From Verrucomicrobiales bacterium (lineage in GTDB: Bacteria; Verrucomicrobiota; Verrucomicrobiia; Verrucomicrobiales; DEV007), in the NCBI GenBank assembly GCA_029213005.1, contig JARGPI010000014.1, forward strand, positions 103,755 through 167,754: a stretch of DNA of 64,000 nt, in the 5' to 3' direction. Positions within the stretch are counted from its first letter, which is position 1; every line of letters starts with the position of its first letter. Positions 9,336-16,982 of this stretch are shown here, piece by piece. The position numbers and the translations under genes were made by a program. The notes under the pieces were generated by a model. That model was given only the letters and a program-made list of their open reading frames with translations. It searched no databases and was not told the origin of the DNA.

Positions 9336-11234
9336 TTACCAGGTTTTACCTCTAGTGGTGTTGTTAGGAACGGACCGGCGATAGGTTCTTTCATCAGGTA
9401 GGGGGATGACAGACCTTTCGTCACTCATCAGCGCTTCGAGCAGTTGGGCCGCTTCTTCGCGCGACATTTCTCCCGGTGCTCTCCGTTCCTCCGAAAATTG
9501 AGGAGTCTTTTCACCCATCTCTTCCGGATTCTGAGGTTGTGGTTCACCGGGTTGTTGATCCTGTTGCTGTTGATCCTGTTGCTGTTGATCCTGTTGCTGT
9601 TGATCCTGCTGCTGTTGGTCCTGCTGCTGTTGATCCTGCTGCTGTTGGTCCTGCTGCTGTTGGTCCTGCTGCTGTTGGTCCTGCTGCTGTTGGTCCTGCT
9701 GCTGTTGGTCCTGTTGCTGTTGGTCCTGTTGCTGTTGGTCCTGTTGCTGTTGGTCCTGTTGCTGTTGGTCCTGCTGCTGTTGGTCCTGTTGCTGTTGATC
9801 CTGCTGCTGTTGGAGTTCCTCCAGTTTCTTTTTCACAAAGTCGCGGTTGAAGCTCGCATCTTCGTCGTCGGCGTTCAGGGCGAGTGCGTCTTCGTAGGAT
9901 TTGATGCTGGCTTCCCATTGTTTGATGGTTTCGTCCGGACTGGTTTCGAGCGTTTTTTGACCAAGTCTAAAGCGGGTGTTGCCCAGATTGTAGTAGCCTC
10001 GTTGCTGTAGTTCCAGATCGATGGCGGAATTGAGACTTTGATTCAAGTTCTCTTCGGCTTTTTCATAGTCCCCTGCTTCATAGGCGCTGGTTCCCTGATT
10101 GTAGGTTTCCCGGGGATCGGTTTCAGCGGCCGTGAGAAATGCGGTAGATACCAGTAACATCCCGGCGATACCTCCGGCTTGTCGGCGACCGAACGTTTTG
10201 AAGCGGGCGTTACGTTTGGTTTTGCTGCGTCGATCATTCAGTAGGTATTCGATCAGCAGGAGTATGATTGCTGCCGCGAGGGGCCACTCAAAGCGCTCCA
10301 GGGGGATCCGGTCGAGACGTTGATCCATCTCGGTTTTCGGCACTAACCTTAATTTCTCCTGATAGATGCGATTCAATCCCTGACCGGCCTGGCCTAACGG
10401 GACATAGATACCACCGGTTGATTCCGCGATTTCGCGCAAGGTCTTTTCGTCGAGTGCGCTGCGCACGGGCTGTCCGCTGTCATCGCGAACGAAATCCCGA
10501 CTGCCATCGCTGCGGGTAATCGGGATCAGAGAACCGTTTGGATCTCCCACGCCGATGGTATGAATTGTCATTTCTTTTTCGGTTGCGGCCGAAATCGCGT
10601 CGGACACGGCTCCCTGGAGATCTTCCCCATCGGTGATCAAAATCAAAATTCGATGACTGTTTCCCTCTTCGTCGAAAAGGCGGTTTGCTTCGTCAACGGC
10701 ACTGGCCAAATCAGTGCCCTGGTGTGGAATAATATCGGTGTTGATCACATCGAGCGACTGACGAAAAGCACTGTAGTCGAGGGTTAAGGGACAGAGTGAA
10801 AAGGCCTTTCCGGCAAAGGGGATCAGCCCGATCCTGTCCCCCTCGAGCCGGTCAACAAAGTCGGTTATCGCCATCTGGGAGCGTTCCAGGCGGTTCGGCA
10901 CCACGTCTTCTGCAAGCATCGAGCGAGAGGTATCGATCGCAAAGACCAGGTCGATGCCGCGTCTTTTCACTTCCCGGAACTCAAATCCATATTGAGGGCG
11001 CGCAATCGCAATGAAGACCAGAGCGACGGCGAGCAGCCAAAGAACCTGTTTGATGGTGCGTTTTCTTTTTGAGTAGGATTGGGTGAGTTGGTTGAGGAGG
11101 CGCTGGTGAGCGAGTTTCTGCAAATCCCTCTCCCGGGCCCGATTCCATATCACAAAACCGTACACTAGGCCGCCGCAGATCAGGAGGCCGATCCATAGCC
11201 ACACGGGATTGGCAAACTGTAGTTCAGGATTCAT
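9336..11234 (-). CDS. batB: BatB-BatC fusion: VWA domain, TPR and Gln/Asp repeat tail
   Basis: A 632-residue fusion. Residues 1-335 are BatB: membrane segments near 10-28 and 60-78, then a von Willebrand A domain with a MIDAS motif DTSRS, then another membrane segment near 310-330. A further hydrophobic stretch (about 350-370) leads into BatC: TPRs (YNQGTSAYEAGDYEKA and NLGNTRFRLGQK), then residues 476-560 made of 17 QQQDQ units. The end (MSREEAAQLLEALMSDE, then RGKTW) is a typical BatC C-terminus. BatB and BatC are often separate genes. There is no stop or frameshift between the halves here. The start ATG follows the batA TAG with no base between. Confidence 0.9.
   Translation of the reverse strand: MNPELQFANPVWLWIGLLICGGLVYGFVIWNRARERDLQKLAHQRLLNQLTQSYSKRKRTIKQVLWLLAVALVFIAIARPQYGFEFREVKRRGIDLVFAIDTSRSMLAEDVVPNRLERSQMAITDFVDRLEGDRIGLIPFAGKAFSLCPLTLDYSAFRQSLDVINTDIIPHQGTDLASAVDEANRLFDEEGNSHRILILITDGEDLQGAVSDAISAATEKEMTIHTIGVGDPNGSLIPITRSDGSRDFVRDDSGQPVRSALDEKTLREIAESTGGIYVPLGQAGQGLNRIYQEKLRLVPKTEMDQRLDRIPLERFEWPLAAAIILLLIEYLLNDRRSKTKRNARFKTFGRRQAGGIAGMLLVSTAFLTAAETDPRETYNQGTSAYEAGDYEKAEENLNQSLNSAIDLELQQRGYYNLGNTRFRLGQKTLETSPDETIKQWEASIKSYEDALALNADDEDASFNRDFVKKKLEELQQQQDQQQQDQQQQDQQQQDQQQQDQQQQDQQQQDQQQQDQQQQDQQQQDQQQQDQQQQDQQQQDQQQQDQQQQDQQQQDQQQQDQQPGEPQPQNPEEMGEKTPQFSEERRAPGEMSREEAAQLLEALMSDERSVIPLPDERTYRRSVPNNTTRGKTW
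9555..9809 (-). repeat. 17 tandem 15-bp units coding QQQDQ
   Basis: Seventeen direct copies of a 15-bp unit lie inside batB/C. On the coding strand each reads CAG CAR CAG GAY CAA (Gln-Gln-Gln-Asp-Gln). Only two third-codon positions vary: the second Gln codon (CAA or CAG) and the Asp codon (GAT or GAC). All changes are silent. The array is in frame and uninterrupted. Copy number may change by slippage without breaking the frame. The opposite strand is also open through the array, producing false ORFs. Confidence 0.95.
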
Positions 11235-12245
11235 CTAGGGCAGTCTTCGTAGTTTGGTTTCCCCGAGAAATCGTTCGAGTCCGAGCAGGAGGAGGCCGGG
11301 AATCATCGCAAAGAGAAACCATTCGTCGACGTCTTCGTATTTCTTTAGTTTACGTTTCGTCGTCTCCAGTTTGTTGATCACACCGTAAACGTCTTCCAGT
11401 GAATCGGTATCGGTGGCGCGAAAGTATTGGCCGCCGGTTTGGTCGGCTACCGATTTGAGAGTGTCTTCGTCGATGTTAACTTCAACCATTTGATAGCGGG
11501 TTCCGCCGAATCGACTCTGGATCGGCATGGGGGCCTGTCCCCGGGTGCCGGCTCCCACGGTATAGATTTTAATCCCAAAAGCCTTTGCCGCTTCCGCTGC
11601 CGTTGCCGGGTTGGCCGCGCCGGTATTGTTCATCCCATCGGTCAGCAGGACGACAATTCTGGATTTGGCTTCCTGCTCTTTGAGATGATTCGCTGCCGAA
11701 ACCAGTGCGGAACCGATAGCGGTTCCGTCTTCAACCTGTCCGATGCGAACGGATTCGAGTCGTTTCAGCAACCACTCGTGGTCGAGGGTCAGGGGGCTCA
11801 CGAGGTAGGGACGACCGGCAAAAGCAAGGATTCCGATCCGGTCATTGGGGCGGTCTTCGACGAATTTTGCGACGACATCTTTGACCACTTCGAGACGGTT
11901 GACCCGTTCGTCTTTCAATTCAAAATCGAGCGCTTCCATCGAGCCGGACACATCGATCGCGAGCATGATGTCGATCCCGCTGGCCTCTACTTCGGTGGTG
12001 CCGCGACCTAACTGAGGTCGGGCCAAAGCGATAATGAGAGCGGCGAGAGCGAGAAGGCGGAGCGCGGCAAGCCACCCTCCGGCACGGCTCCGGATCTTTG
12101 CCCCGGCCTCGCGGGCGGCCGCTACGGAGGGGAATCCCAGCGCCGCGACGCTGCCGATCCGGCCTTTCAGCCAGGCGAGCAGCGGGAGTAGCACCAGTAG
12201 GAAAAGCAACTCGGGATGGGCAAACTGAAAGTTGGACTCAGTCAT
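11235..12245 (-). CDS. batA: BatA: VWA-domain membrane protein
   Basis: A 336-residue protein with an N-terminal membrane segment (FAHPELLFLLVLLPLLAWLKG), a second near 50-70 and a third close to the C-terminus (FLFAMIPGLLLLGLERFLG). Between them is a von Willebrand A domain with MIDAS motif DVSGSM and the later TDGMNN loop that helps bind the metal. The membrane-VWA-membrane layout is that of BatA. I chose the ATG at 12245, where the family sequence begins, rather than an upstream start lying inside the preceding gene. It overlaps the DUF4381 gene by 8 bases, so the two are translationally linked. Confidence 0.9.
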   Translation of the reverse strand: MTESNFQFAHPELLFLLVLLPLLAWLKGRIGSVAALGFPSVAAAREAGAKIRSRAGGWLAALRLLALAALIIALARPQLGRGTTEVEASGIDIMLAIDVSGSMEALDFELKDERVNRLEVVKDVVAKFVEDRPNDRIGILAFAGRPYLVSPLTLDHEWLLKRLESVRIGQVEDGTAIGSALVSAANHLKEQEAKSRIVVLLTDGMNNTGAANPATAAEAAKAFGIKIYTVGAGTRGQAPMPIQSRFGGTRYQMVEVNIDEDTLKSVADQTGGQYFRATDTDSLEDVYGVINKLETTKRKLKKYEDVDEWFLFAMIPGLLLLGLERFLGETKLRRLP

Positions 12246-12795
12246 CTCTTTTGCTTCGGTTTCGGGTTGATTCGACAAAGGTGCGAGCGTTAGCGAGCAG
12301 GTTTTTTCTGGCTTCGAGCTCGAGGTCCGCTTTACCGAATTTCACGGCATCGCAACTGCGGAGAAAATCTCCCAGCTCTTCCTGAAATTCGTAGATGCCG
12401 CCTTCGGGACGGGCGTGAATCTCGCGTAGAAACTCCTCAGTGGTTTGACGGGGGGCCGCCACGTTAAAAGACTTCTCTATATATACCCGGATCGCTTCGG
12501 TCACTTTGATGACAAAAGGCTCGGTATCGGGTTCGGAAATCAGGGATTCGGCTTCGTTGATTTGTGAGATAGCCCGATTGGCGGCGGAGATGCCGGGTTT
12601 TTCCGACTTTTTCGCTATCCATTTCCATAGTAAAACGGCGATCAGAGCTACGAGAATCGCGATTCCGGTCCACAGCAGGTAGTTGGGTGGTTCCGGGATT
12701 TCGACAAGCCCTTTGGGCCCGCGAATATCTTCCGCTTCCTGAGCGGAGGTGATCAGGTAGGCAAAACTGAGGAATGGATAGAGAATCGTCTTCAT
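12238..12795 (-). CDS. DUF4381-like membrane protein of the bat operon
   Basis: A 185-residue protein with a signal-like N-terminus (about 1-18), a proline-rich stretch IPEPPNYLLW leading into a membrane helix (about 40-60), and a cytoplasmic helical domain. That domain includes VTEAIRVYIEKSFNVAAPRQTT, where residues after the helix resemble the DUF4381 family commonly found between DUF58 and batA genes. No catalytic motif is visible. It lies 4 bases after the DUF58 gene and overlaps batA, so it is an operon member and probably a partner of the VWA proteins. The molecular function is not known. Confidence 0.75.
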   Translation of the reverse strand: MKTILYPFLSFAYLITSAQEAEDIRGPKGLVEIPEPPNYLLWTGIAILVALIAVLLWKWIAKKSEKPGISAANRAISQINEAESLISEPDTEPFVIKVTEAIRVYIEKSFNVAAPRQTTEEFLREIHARPEGGIYEFQEELGDFLRSCDAVKFGKADLELEARKNLLANARTFVESTRNRSKRDD

Positions 12796-12799
12796 CGAA

Positions 12800-13753
12800 C
12801 TATGCCCGTTGCCTCCGGTTTTCGAAAAATTTCATCAATTCCGGCATCCAGTCGGAGCCGTTCTTAAACTCCAGCAGGTCAATACCCAGCGAGCGAATCG
12901 CTTTTTGGATGGTGGCCCGTTTCGCTTCGGCCCGCTGCTCGTAGCGTTCCCGGACTCTGGCGTTGTTGGTATTGATTTCGACGAGTTCCCCGGTCTCCGC
13001 ATCTTCCACAGTAAGGATTCCGACCGCGGGGATAGTGTATTCTCTGGGGTCGTTGACGGAGAGAGCGATCACGTCGTGATGTTTCCCGGTAACCTGTAGT
13101 TTCCGTCGGGTCTCGGCAAGTTCCTTCTCAAAATCCCCCGGTAAAGAAAAGTCGGAAACGAGAAAGACGACGGAACGCCGCTTGATCATCTGATTGATAA
13201 AATCGAGCGCGACTTTCATATCGGTGCCGGTTCCTTCCGGTTCGAAAAAGAGCGCTTCCCGGATCAGGCGCATGATGTGGATGCGACCTTTTGCGGGGGG
13301 AATGTATAGTTCGATCTGATCGGTAAACAGGACGAGCCCGACTTTATCCTGATTCCGAATCGCGGACGCGGCAAGCACCCCGGCGGCTTCGGTGGCCAGT
13401 TCGCGTTTGGTCTGCTCCACGGACCCGAAGTTTGATGAGGCACTGATGTCGATCATCAACATGATGGTGAGCTCCCTCTCTTCGGTAAATAACTTGATGT
13501 GGGGAGAACCGGTGCGTGCGGTGACGTTCCAGTCGATTGTCCTCACGTCGTCGCCCGGGACATAGTCACGGACGCGATCGAAATCCATACCGCGCCCTTT
13601 AAATACCGAGGCGTAGCGACCTGCCATGGCATCGTCGACGAGTCGGCTGGTCCGGACCTCCATTTTCCTGACCCGACCAAGGATTTCAGCGGCACGCGCT
13701 TCGGCCTCGGCATCGCCGATTTCAGGGGCCGGTTTTTTGGGTTTTCCTGGCAT
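12800..13753 (-). CDS. DUF58-domain VWA-like protein
   Basis: A 317-residue DUF58 protein, the partner normally encoded after a MoxR ATPase. The DUF58 hallmark is clear: FKGRGMDFDRVRDYVPGDD, then DWNVTARTG, then the VWA MIDAS motif DISAS. No membrane segment is seen, so it should be cytoplasmic. I chose the ATG at 13753. The longer frame would translate through the paired TGTAC palindromes at 13763-13797, which lie only 9 bases upstream of this start. MoxR/DUF58 pairs are thought to act together as chaperones that insert cofactors or assemble complexes. The bat context suggests the client is the Bat membrane complex. Confidence 0.88.
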   Translation of the reverse strand: MPGKPKKPAPEIGDAEAEARAAEILGRVRKMEVRTSRLVDDAMAGRYASVFKGRGMDFDRVRDYVPGDDVRTIDWNVTARTGSPHIKLFTEERELTIMLMIDISASSNFGSVEQTKRELATEAAGVLAASAIRNQDKVGLVLFTDQIELYIPPAKGRIHIMRLIREALFFEPEGTGTDMKVALDFINQMIKRRSVVFLVSDFSLPGDFEKELAETRRKLQVTGKHHDVIALSVNDPREYTIPAVGILTVEDAETGELVEINTNNARVRERYEQRAEAKRATIQKAIRSLGIDLLEFKNGSDWMPELMKFFENRRQRA

Positions 13754-13762
13754 TTGCTTGAT

Positions 13763-13797
13763 TGTACCCAGTACAGTTTCGGACTGTACCCTGTACA
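13763..13797. promoter_or_regulatory. Paired TGTAC palindrome element, copy 1
   Basis: Two 13-bp palindromes, TGTACCCAGTACA (13763-13775) and TGTACCCTGTACA (13785-13797), are separated by 9 bases (GTTTCGGAC). Centre-to-centre distance is 22 bp, two turns of the helix. The pair lies between moxR and the DUF58 gene. The same layout recurs at 26979, 36549 and 49357. It could be an operator for a dimeric regulator or a small dispersed repeat. Confidence 0.6.
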
Positions 13798-13809
13798 AAA
13801 TGGTTCGGT

Positions 13810-14823
13810 TTAAGGAACAGGTAGTTGATCGAGAATTCTCTCTATCACGGACTGGCTGGTGAGGCCCTCAGCCTCTGCCTCGTAGGATATCGTCACCCGG
13901 TGCTGGAGGACATCCATCGCGATCGATTTGATATCGTGGGGAGTGACGTAACCTCTACCTTCGAGAAAGGCGTGTGCTTTGCCGGCGAGGGCCAAACTGA
14001 TAGAGGCCCGTGGTGATGCCCCGACGCGGAGGAAGGGTTGCAGGTTCAGTCCAAAGGCATCCGGATCTCTAGTCGCGTGAACCAGAGTGACGAGGTATCG
14101 CTTCACTTTTTCATCGAGATAGAGCTGATTGACCACTTCGCGGGCTGTCGCGATACTTTCCAGATCGACGATCGGTTTCGGTTCCGCGAAGTCATTGGTG
14201 GTGGCGGCGAGGTCGACGACCCGTATTTCTTCATCAAGGGTGGGGTAGTCGACGACCACTTTCAGCATAAAGCGGTCAACCTGTGCTTCGGGCAGTGGGT
14301 AGGTGCCCTCCTGTTCGAGCGGGTTCTGGGTTGCCATGACGAGGAAGGGGCGCGGCAGGGGAAAGGTGTGTTCCCCGATGGTGACCTGCTTTTCCTGCAT
14401 CGCTTCGAGAAGGGCGCTCTGAACTTTTGCGGGTGCCCGGTTGATTTCGTCGGCGAGAATGAAATTGGCGAAAACGGGACCGTGTTTTACCTCGAAGGAT
14501 GAGCTTTTCGGGTCGAAAATCTGGGTGCCGACGATGTCAGCCGGTAGCATGTCGGGGGTGAACTGGATCCTCCGGAAATCGGCGTTCACCAGCGACGCGA
14601 GGGTTTTCAGAGCGAGCGTTTTGGCTAGTCCGGGGACCCCTTCGAGGAGGATGTGGCCCTTCACGAGCAGCGCGATGAGGAGTCGGTCGACCAATTTGGT
14701 TTGACCGATGAGGTGATTGGCGATTTCGCTTCGGAGCGGGTGGATCCAGGAGGAAGCCTGCTCAATTTTATCGGCGATCTCCTTTGGCACTCCCGGAGGC
14801 TGTGGGCTGTTTTTCGGTTCCAT
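13810..14823 (-). CDS. moxR: MoxR-family AAA+ ATPase
   Basis: A 337-residue MoxR AAA+ ATPase heading the bat operon. Walker A is GVPGLAKT in ILLEGVPGLAKTLALKTLA. Walker B is FILADEINRAP, and sensor 1 is MATQNPLEQEGTYPLPEAQ followed by VDRFMLKV, which is diagnostic for MoxR. The C-terminal lid has GASPRASISLALAGKAHAFL. Length is normal. The ATG at 14823 is the start that gives the usual short N-terminal tail. MoxR ATPases act as chaperones with VWA proteins, here DUF58, BatA and BatB encoded downstream. The gap to the DUF58 gene is 56 bases and is occupied by the paired TGTAC palindromes, so an internal promoter or control point is possible. Confidence 0.93.
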   Translation of the reverse strand: MEPKNSPQPPGVPKEIADKIEQASSWIHPLRSEIANHLIGQTKLVDRLLIALLVKGHILLEGVPGLAKTLALKTLASLVNADFRRIQFTPDMLPADIVGTQIFDPKSSSFEVKHGPVFANFILADEINRAPAKVQSALLEAMQEKQVTIGEHTFPLPRPFLVMATQNPLEQEGTYPLPEAQVDRFMLKVVVDYPTLDEEIRVVDLAATTNDFAEPKPIVDLESIATAREVVNQLYLDEKVKRYLVTLVHATRDPDAFGLNLQPFLRVGASPRASISLALAGKAHAFLEGRGYVTPHDIKSIAMDVLQHRVTISYEAEAEGLTSQSVIERILDQLPVP

Positions 14824-14958
14824 TTTCGGTTATCTGATAAATTTTCCGTGGTTCGACGTTTTACGCATAGAGCGTGTTGGTTTGCAAAATTTGTCTTCAA
14901 TTTTCCCACGGATTTTTCAGGGTGAGATATCCCTCTCATAGGATACATTCAGAATGAC

Positions 14959-15780
14959 ATGTTGAACGATCCTGACAAAGAATCTGAAAACGAACCGATC
15001 GAGGTTCGCTGCTATTTTGTAAGAAACCGGAATGCCCTCGCGGTCCGGGCGGATTTTGGTACGCTCTTCCGGGATTACTATCTCCACCTCATGCAGCACG
15101 AGATAAAGTACGGGGAAACTCTCGATACCGCGTTAAAAGAGGCTCTCGTCGGATTGTCGCTTCATCTCGCGTCGCGTCCCCGGACCGAAGCCCACGCCTG
15201 GACCTTGAGTTGGCAGGATCCGCTCTATAATCTATTCGTCACTGGCAGCAATCAGTTCGGAAACGTAACGGGACGAATCTTTACGGATGATGTCCGGAAG
15301 CGGGAAAATAATTTATTCTACACGCAGATCACCGGTAATGACAGTCCCACGAGGATGAGCACGATCGAGCCGGAGTCGCAGAACATTTTTGAAATCGTGG
15401 AGCAGTATTATCTGAACAGCGAGCAGCGTCCCGCCCGGATTTTCCGATATGACACGGAAGATTTTGTGATGGTGACCGCTCAGCCGGACTGTGATATGGA
15501 GTGGTTTCACGCGCAGACCGATGAATCGATCCGGGAGATGGATCAGACCGAGGTATTGAGTTTGCTCGAGACCCGGTCCTACACCTTTGATTGCGGCTGC
15601 AGTCTTTTTAAGCTGCTTCCGGTTCTCGGGGATCTTTCCGAGGAGTCGAAAGAGGAGGTGTTCGGCGATGATGAATCTGAGCCTACCGTAATTACCTGTC
15701 CCCGGTGCGGTGCGCGATACTTACTGACTCGCGAGATGCTCGATTTGTATATAGAAAAACAAAACTCCGAATCGGCATAA
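14959..15780 (+). CDS. hslO: Hsp33-like redox-regulated chaperone
   Basis: A 273-residue protein related to Hsp33, the chaperone that unfolds and becomes active when its zinc-binding cysteines are oxidised. The C-terminus has the Hsp33 zinc motif: Cys212-Gly-Cys214, then 32 residues, then Cys247-Pro-Arg-Cys250, within the family's CxC-X27-32-CxxC rule. The N-terminal part begins with a typical first strand (VRCYFVRNRNALAVRADF) but is divergent, and a DDESE acidic loop lies between the cysteine pairs. It is divergent from moxR and is followed 4 bases later by the RNase III-like gene. The four cysteines suggest it is redox-switchable. Confidence 0.78.
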   Translation: MLNDPDKESENEPIEVRCYFVRNRNALAVRADFGTLFRDYYLHLMQHEIKYGETLDTALKEALVGLSLHLASRPRTEAHAWTLSWQDPLYNLFVTGSNQFGNVTGRIFTDDVRKRENNLFYTQITGNDSPTRMSTIEPESQNIFEIVEQYYLNSEQRPARIFRYDTEDFVMVTAQPDCDMEWFHAQTDESIREMDQTEVLSLLETRSYTFDCGCSLFKLLPVLGDLSEESKEEVFGDDESEPTVITCPRCGARYLLTREMLDLYIEKQNSESA

Positions 15781-15784
15781 GGTT

Positions 15785-16072
15785 ATGGCAAGCGTGGATT
15801 CGAAACGAATCGAACAGGAGAAGGCATGGATTGGGGATTGCATCCTCGAACTGTTTGCCCGGACGTGGATTCTAAAGAATCACGGAACTCTCTCCGGTGA
15901 AATGGTCATCCGGATGACTTGTAATCAATTCCTTGCTAACATCGGGAATCCGACTGCGGTGGAAGCCTCGATTGGCAATGTCTATGAAAACGAGGGACTC
16001 GAGGCGGCTTTCGCCTTTATTGAAAAGACGATTTTGCCTCACTTCATCAAGCAGGAACGGAAACGGAAGTGA
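15785..16072 (+). CDS. Small RNase III-like (Mini-III-type) protein
   Basis: A 95-residue protein that reads as a compact RNase III fold. EKAWIGDCILELFAR resembles the signature helix of RNase III/Mini-III, with Asp18 at the metal-binding place. VEASIGNVYENEGLEAAFAFIEK matches the second conserved helix, whose Glu is also a metal ligand. Two other acids of full RNase III are not seen, and there is no double-stranded RNA-binding domain, so it is closer to Mini-III, which trims 23S rRNA precursors in Gram-positive bacteria. It is shorter than a usual Mini-III (about 130). It follows the Hsp33-like gene by 4 bases, so the two share a transcript. Activity is unproven. Confidence 0.6.
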   Translation: MASVDSKRIEQEKAWIGDCILELFARTWILKNHGTLSGEMVIRMTCNQFLANIGNPTAVEASIGNVYENEGLEAAFAFIEKTILPHFIKQERKRK

Positions 16073-16076
16073 ATAC

Positions 16077-16110
16077 ATAAAACCCGGAACCAATTAAGGT
16101 TCCGGGCTTT
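16077..16110. terminator. Bidirectional rho-independent terminator
   Basis: A perfect 9-bp stem CCCGGAACC/GGTTCCGGG (16083-16091 and 16098-16106) with a 6-base loop sits between the convergent RNase III-like and L,D-transpeptidase genes. T-rich tracts flank it in both directions (CTTT on the plus strand, TTTTAT on the minus), so it can serve both genes. Confidence 0.85.
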
Positions 16111-16142
16111 AGCTCTATCTATCTACCTATATGAAATTGTTA

Positions 16143-16709
16143 TCAGTTGCCGGACCAGTCGCTGTATATCGTTACTTTGGTTCCGGACTGAGTGTGATCG
16201 TAAACGAGTCTTGCCATGTCGTAGGGCAGGCGGATGCAACCAGCCGATGCCGGGTAACCGGGAACATATCCGGCGTGCACTCCGATCGGTGATTGGTCGA
16301 GGCGCATCCAGTAGGGCATCGCCACTTTGTAAATGGTTGAAATTTTGCCGGAGCGAACCCGCTCGGTCATGTGAAACGTGCCGGTAGGGGTGTGTTTGCC
16401 GGGTTTTGCCGTGGACACAGGACTTGAGGCCGCGATTTGACCGTTTACCATCAGATAACCTTTTTGGTCGGCGATATCGATAATCAAATTGGTATTGGAA
16501 CTGTCCGCCCGGTCGAGAATATTTTGATAAACCAGTCCCGAGTAATGAGTCTCGGTCGGTTTTGCGAGCTTCGGTTTCCGGCTCGAGTTTTTCGAGTTAA
16601 ACCAGGTCTGGGCCGGAATTGAAGATGGGTTGTAGCTGCCTTTGCAGCCGACAATCATGCATGCGCACACCATCAGGCATAGCGCCCGCTTAAGGGCTCG
16701 TTTGTTCAT
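16143..16709 (-). CDS. L,D-transpeptidase (YkuD) lipoprotein
   Basis: A 188-residue YkuD-domain protein that would form 3-3 peptidoglycan cross-links or attach proteins to the wall. The active-site motif HAGYVPGYPASAGCIR is at 145-160, with His145 and catalytic Cys158. The N-terminus is a lipoprotein signal ending MIVGC (Cys22), so the enzyme is membrane-anchored. The start at 16709 (MNKRALKRALC) begins the signal peptide; an upstream extension in the AT-rich leader was rejected. TPTGTFHMTERV is also typical of the family. It is a single-gene unit with its own AT-rich upstream region, and shares the terminator at 16077-16110. Confidence 0.9.
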   Translation of the reverse strand: MNKRALKRALCLMVCACMIVGCKGSYNPSSIPAQTWFNSKNSSRKPKLAKPTETHYSGLVYQNILDRADSSNTNLIIDIADQKGYLMVNGQIAASSPVSTAKPGKHTPTGTFHMTERVRSGKISTIYKVAMPYWMRLDQSPIGVHAGYVPGYPASAGCIRLPYDMARLVYDHTQSGTKVTIYSDWSGN

Positions 16710-16982
16710 GTTTCGGTATTCTGTCTGTCTGTTGTTTGTGTAAGATAAGAATACGAAAAATTTTAAAAACTTCAACAAAACTTTATAAAAAAGTTTAATT
16801 AAACCTCCGAATACCCAGACTTTTATTAAAACTTATCTTTTAAGGCTGTCGTGCGATATGCACCGGATATTAGGAAGCGGGTTTTGCGGATTGCCCGATG
16901 TCAGAGTTTCGGGATGGCTCAATGGCCCATGGGCTGGGAGTTGAAGGGGCTGGCACAGCGTCTGCGAAAGCAGGTGAGGGAA

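Noticed and set aside
9444..10010. Long plus-strand frames (188 and 124 residues) and a minus-strand frame full of Leu, Val-Ala or Gly-Pro-Thr repeats
   Set aside because: They are other-frame readings of the 15-bp repeat inside batB/C. The repeat has no stop in several frames, so the frames are artefacts.
16851..16982. GTG-initiated extension of the BON protein
   Set aside because: It adds 44 residues without a signal peptide; the ATG at 16983 has an AGGTGAGG site and starts the signal peptide.
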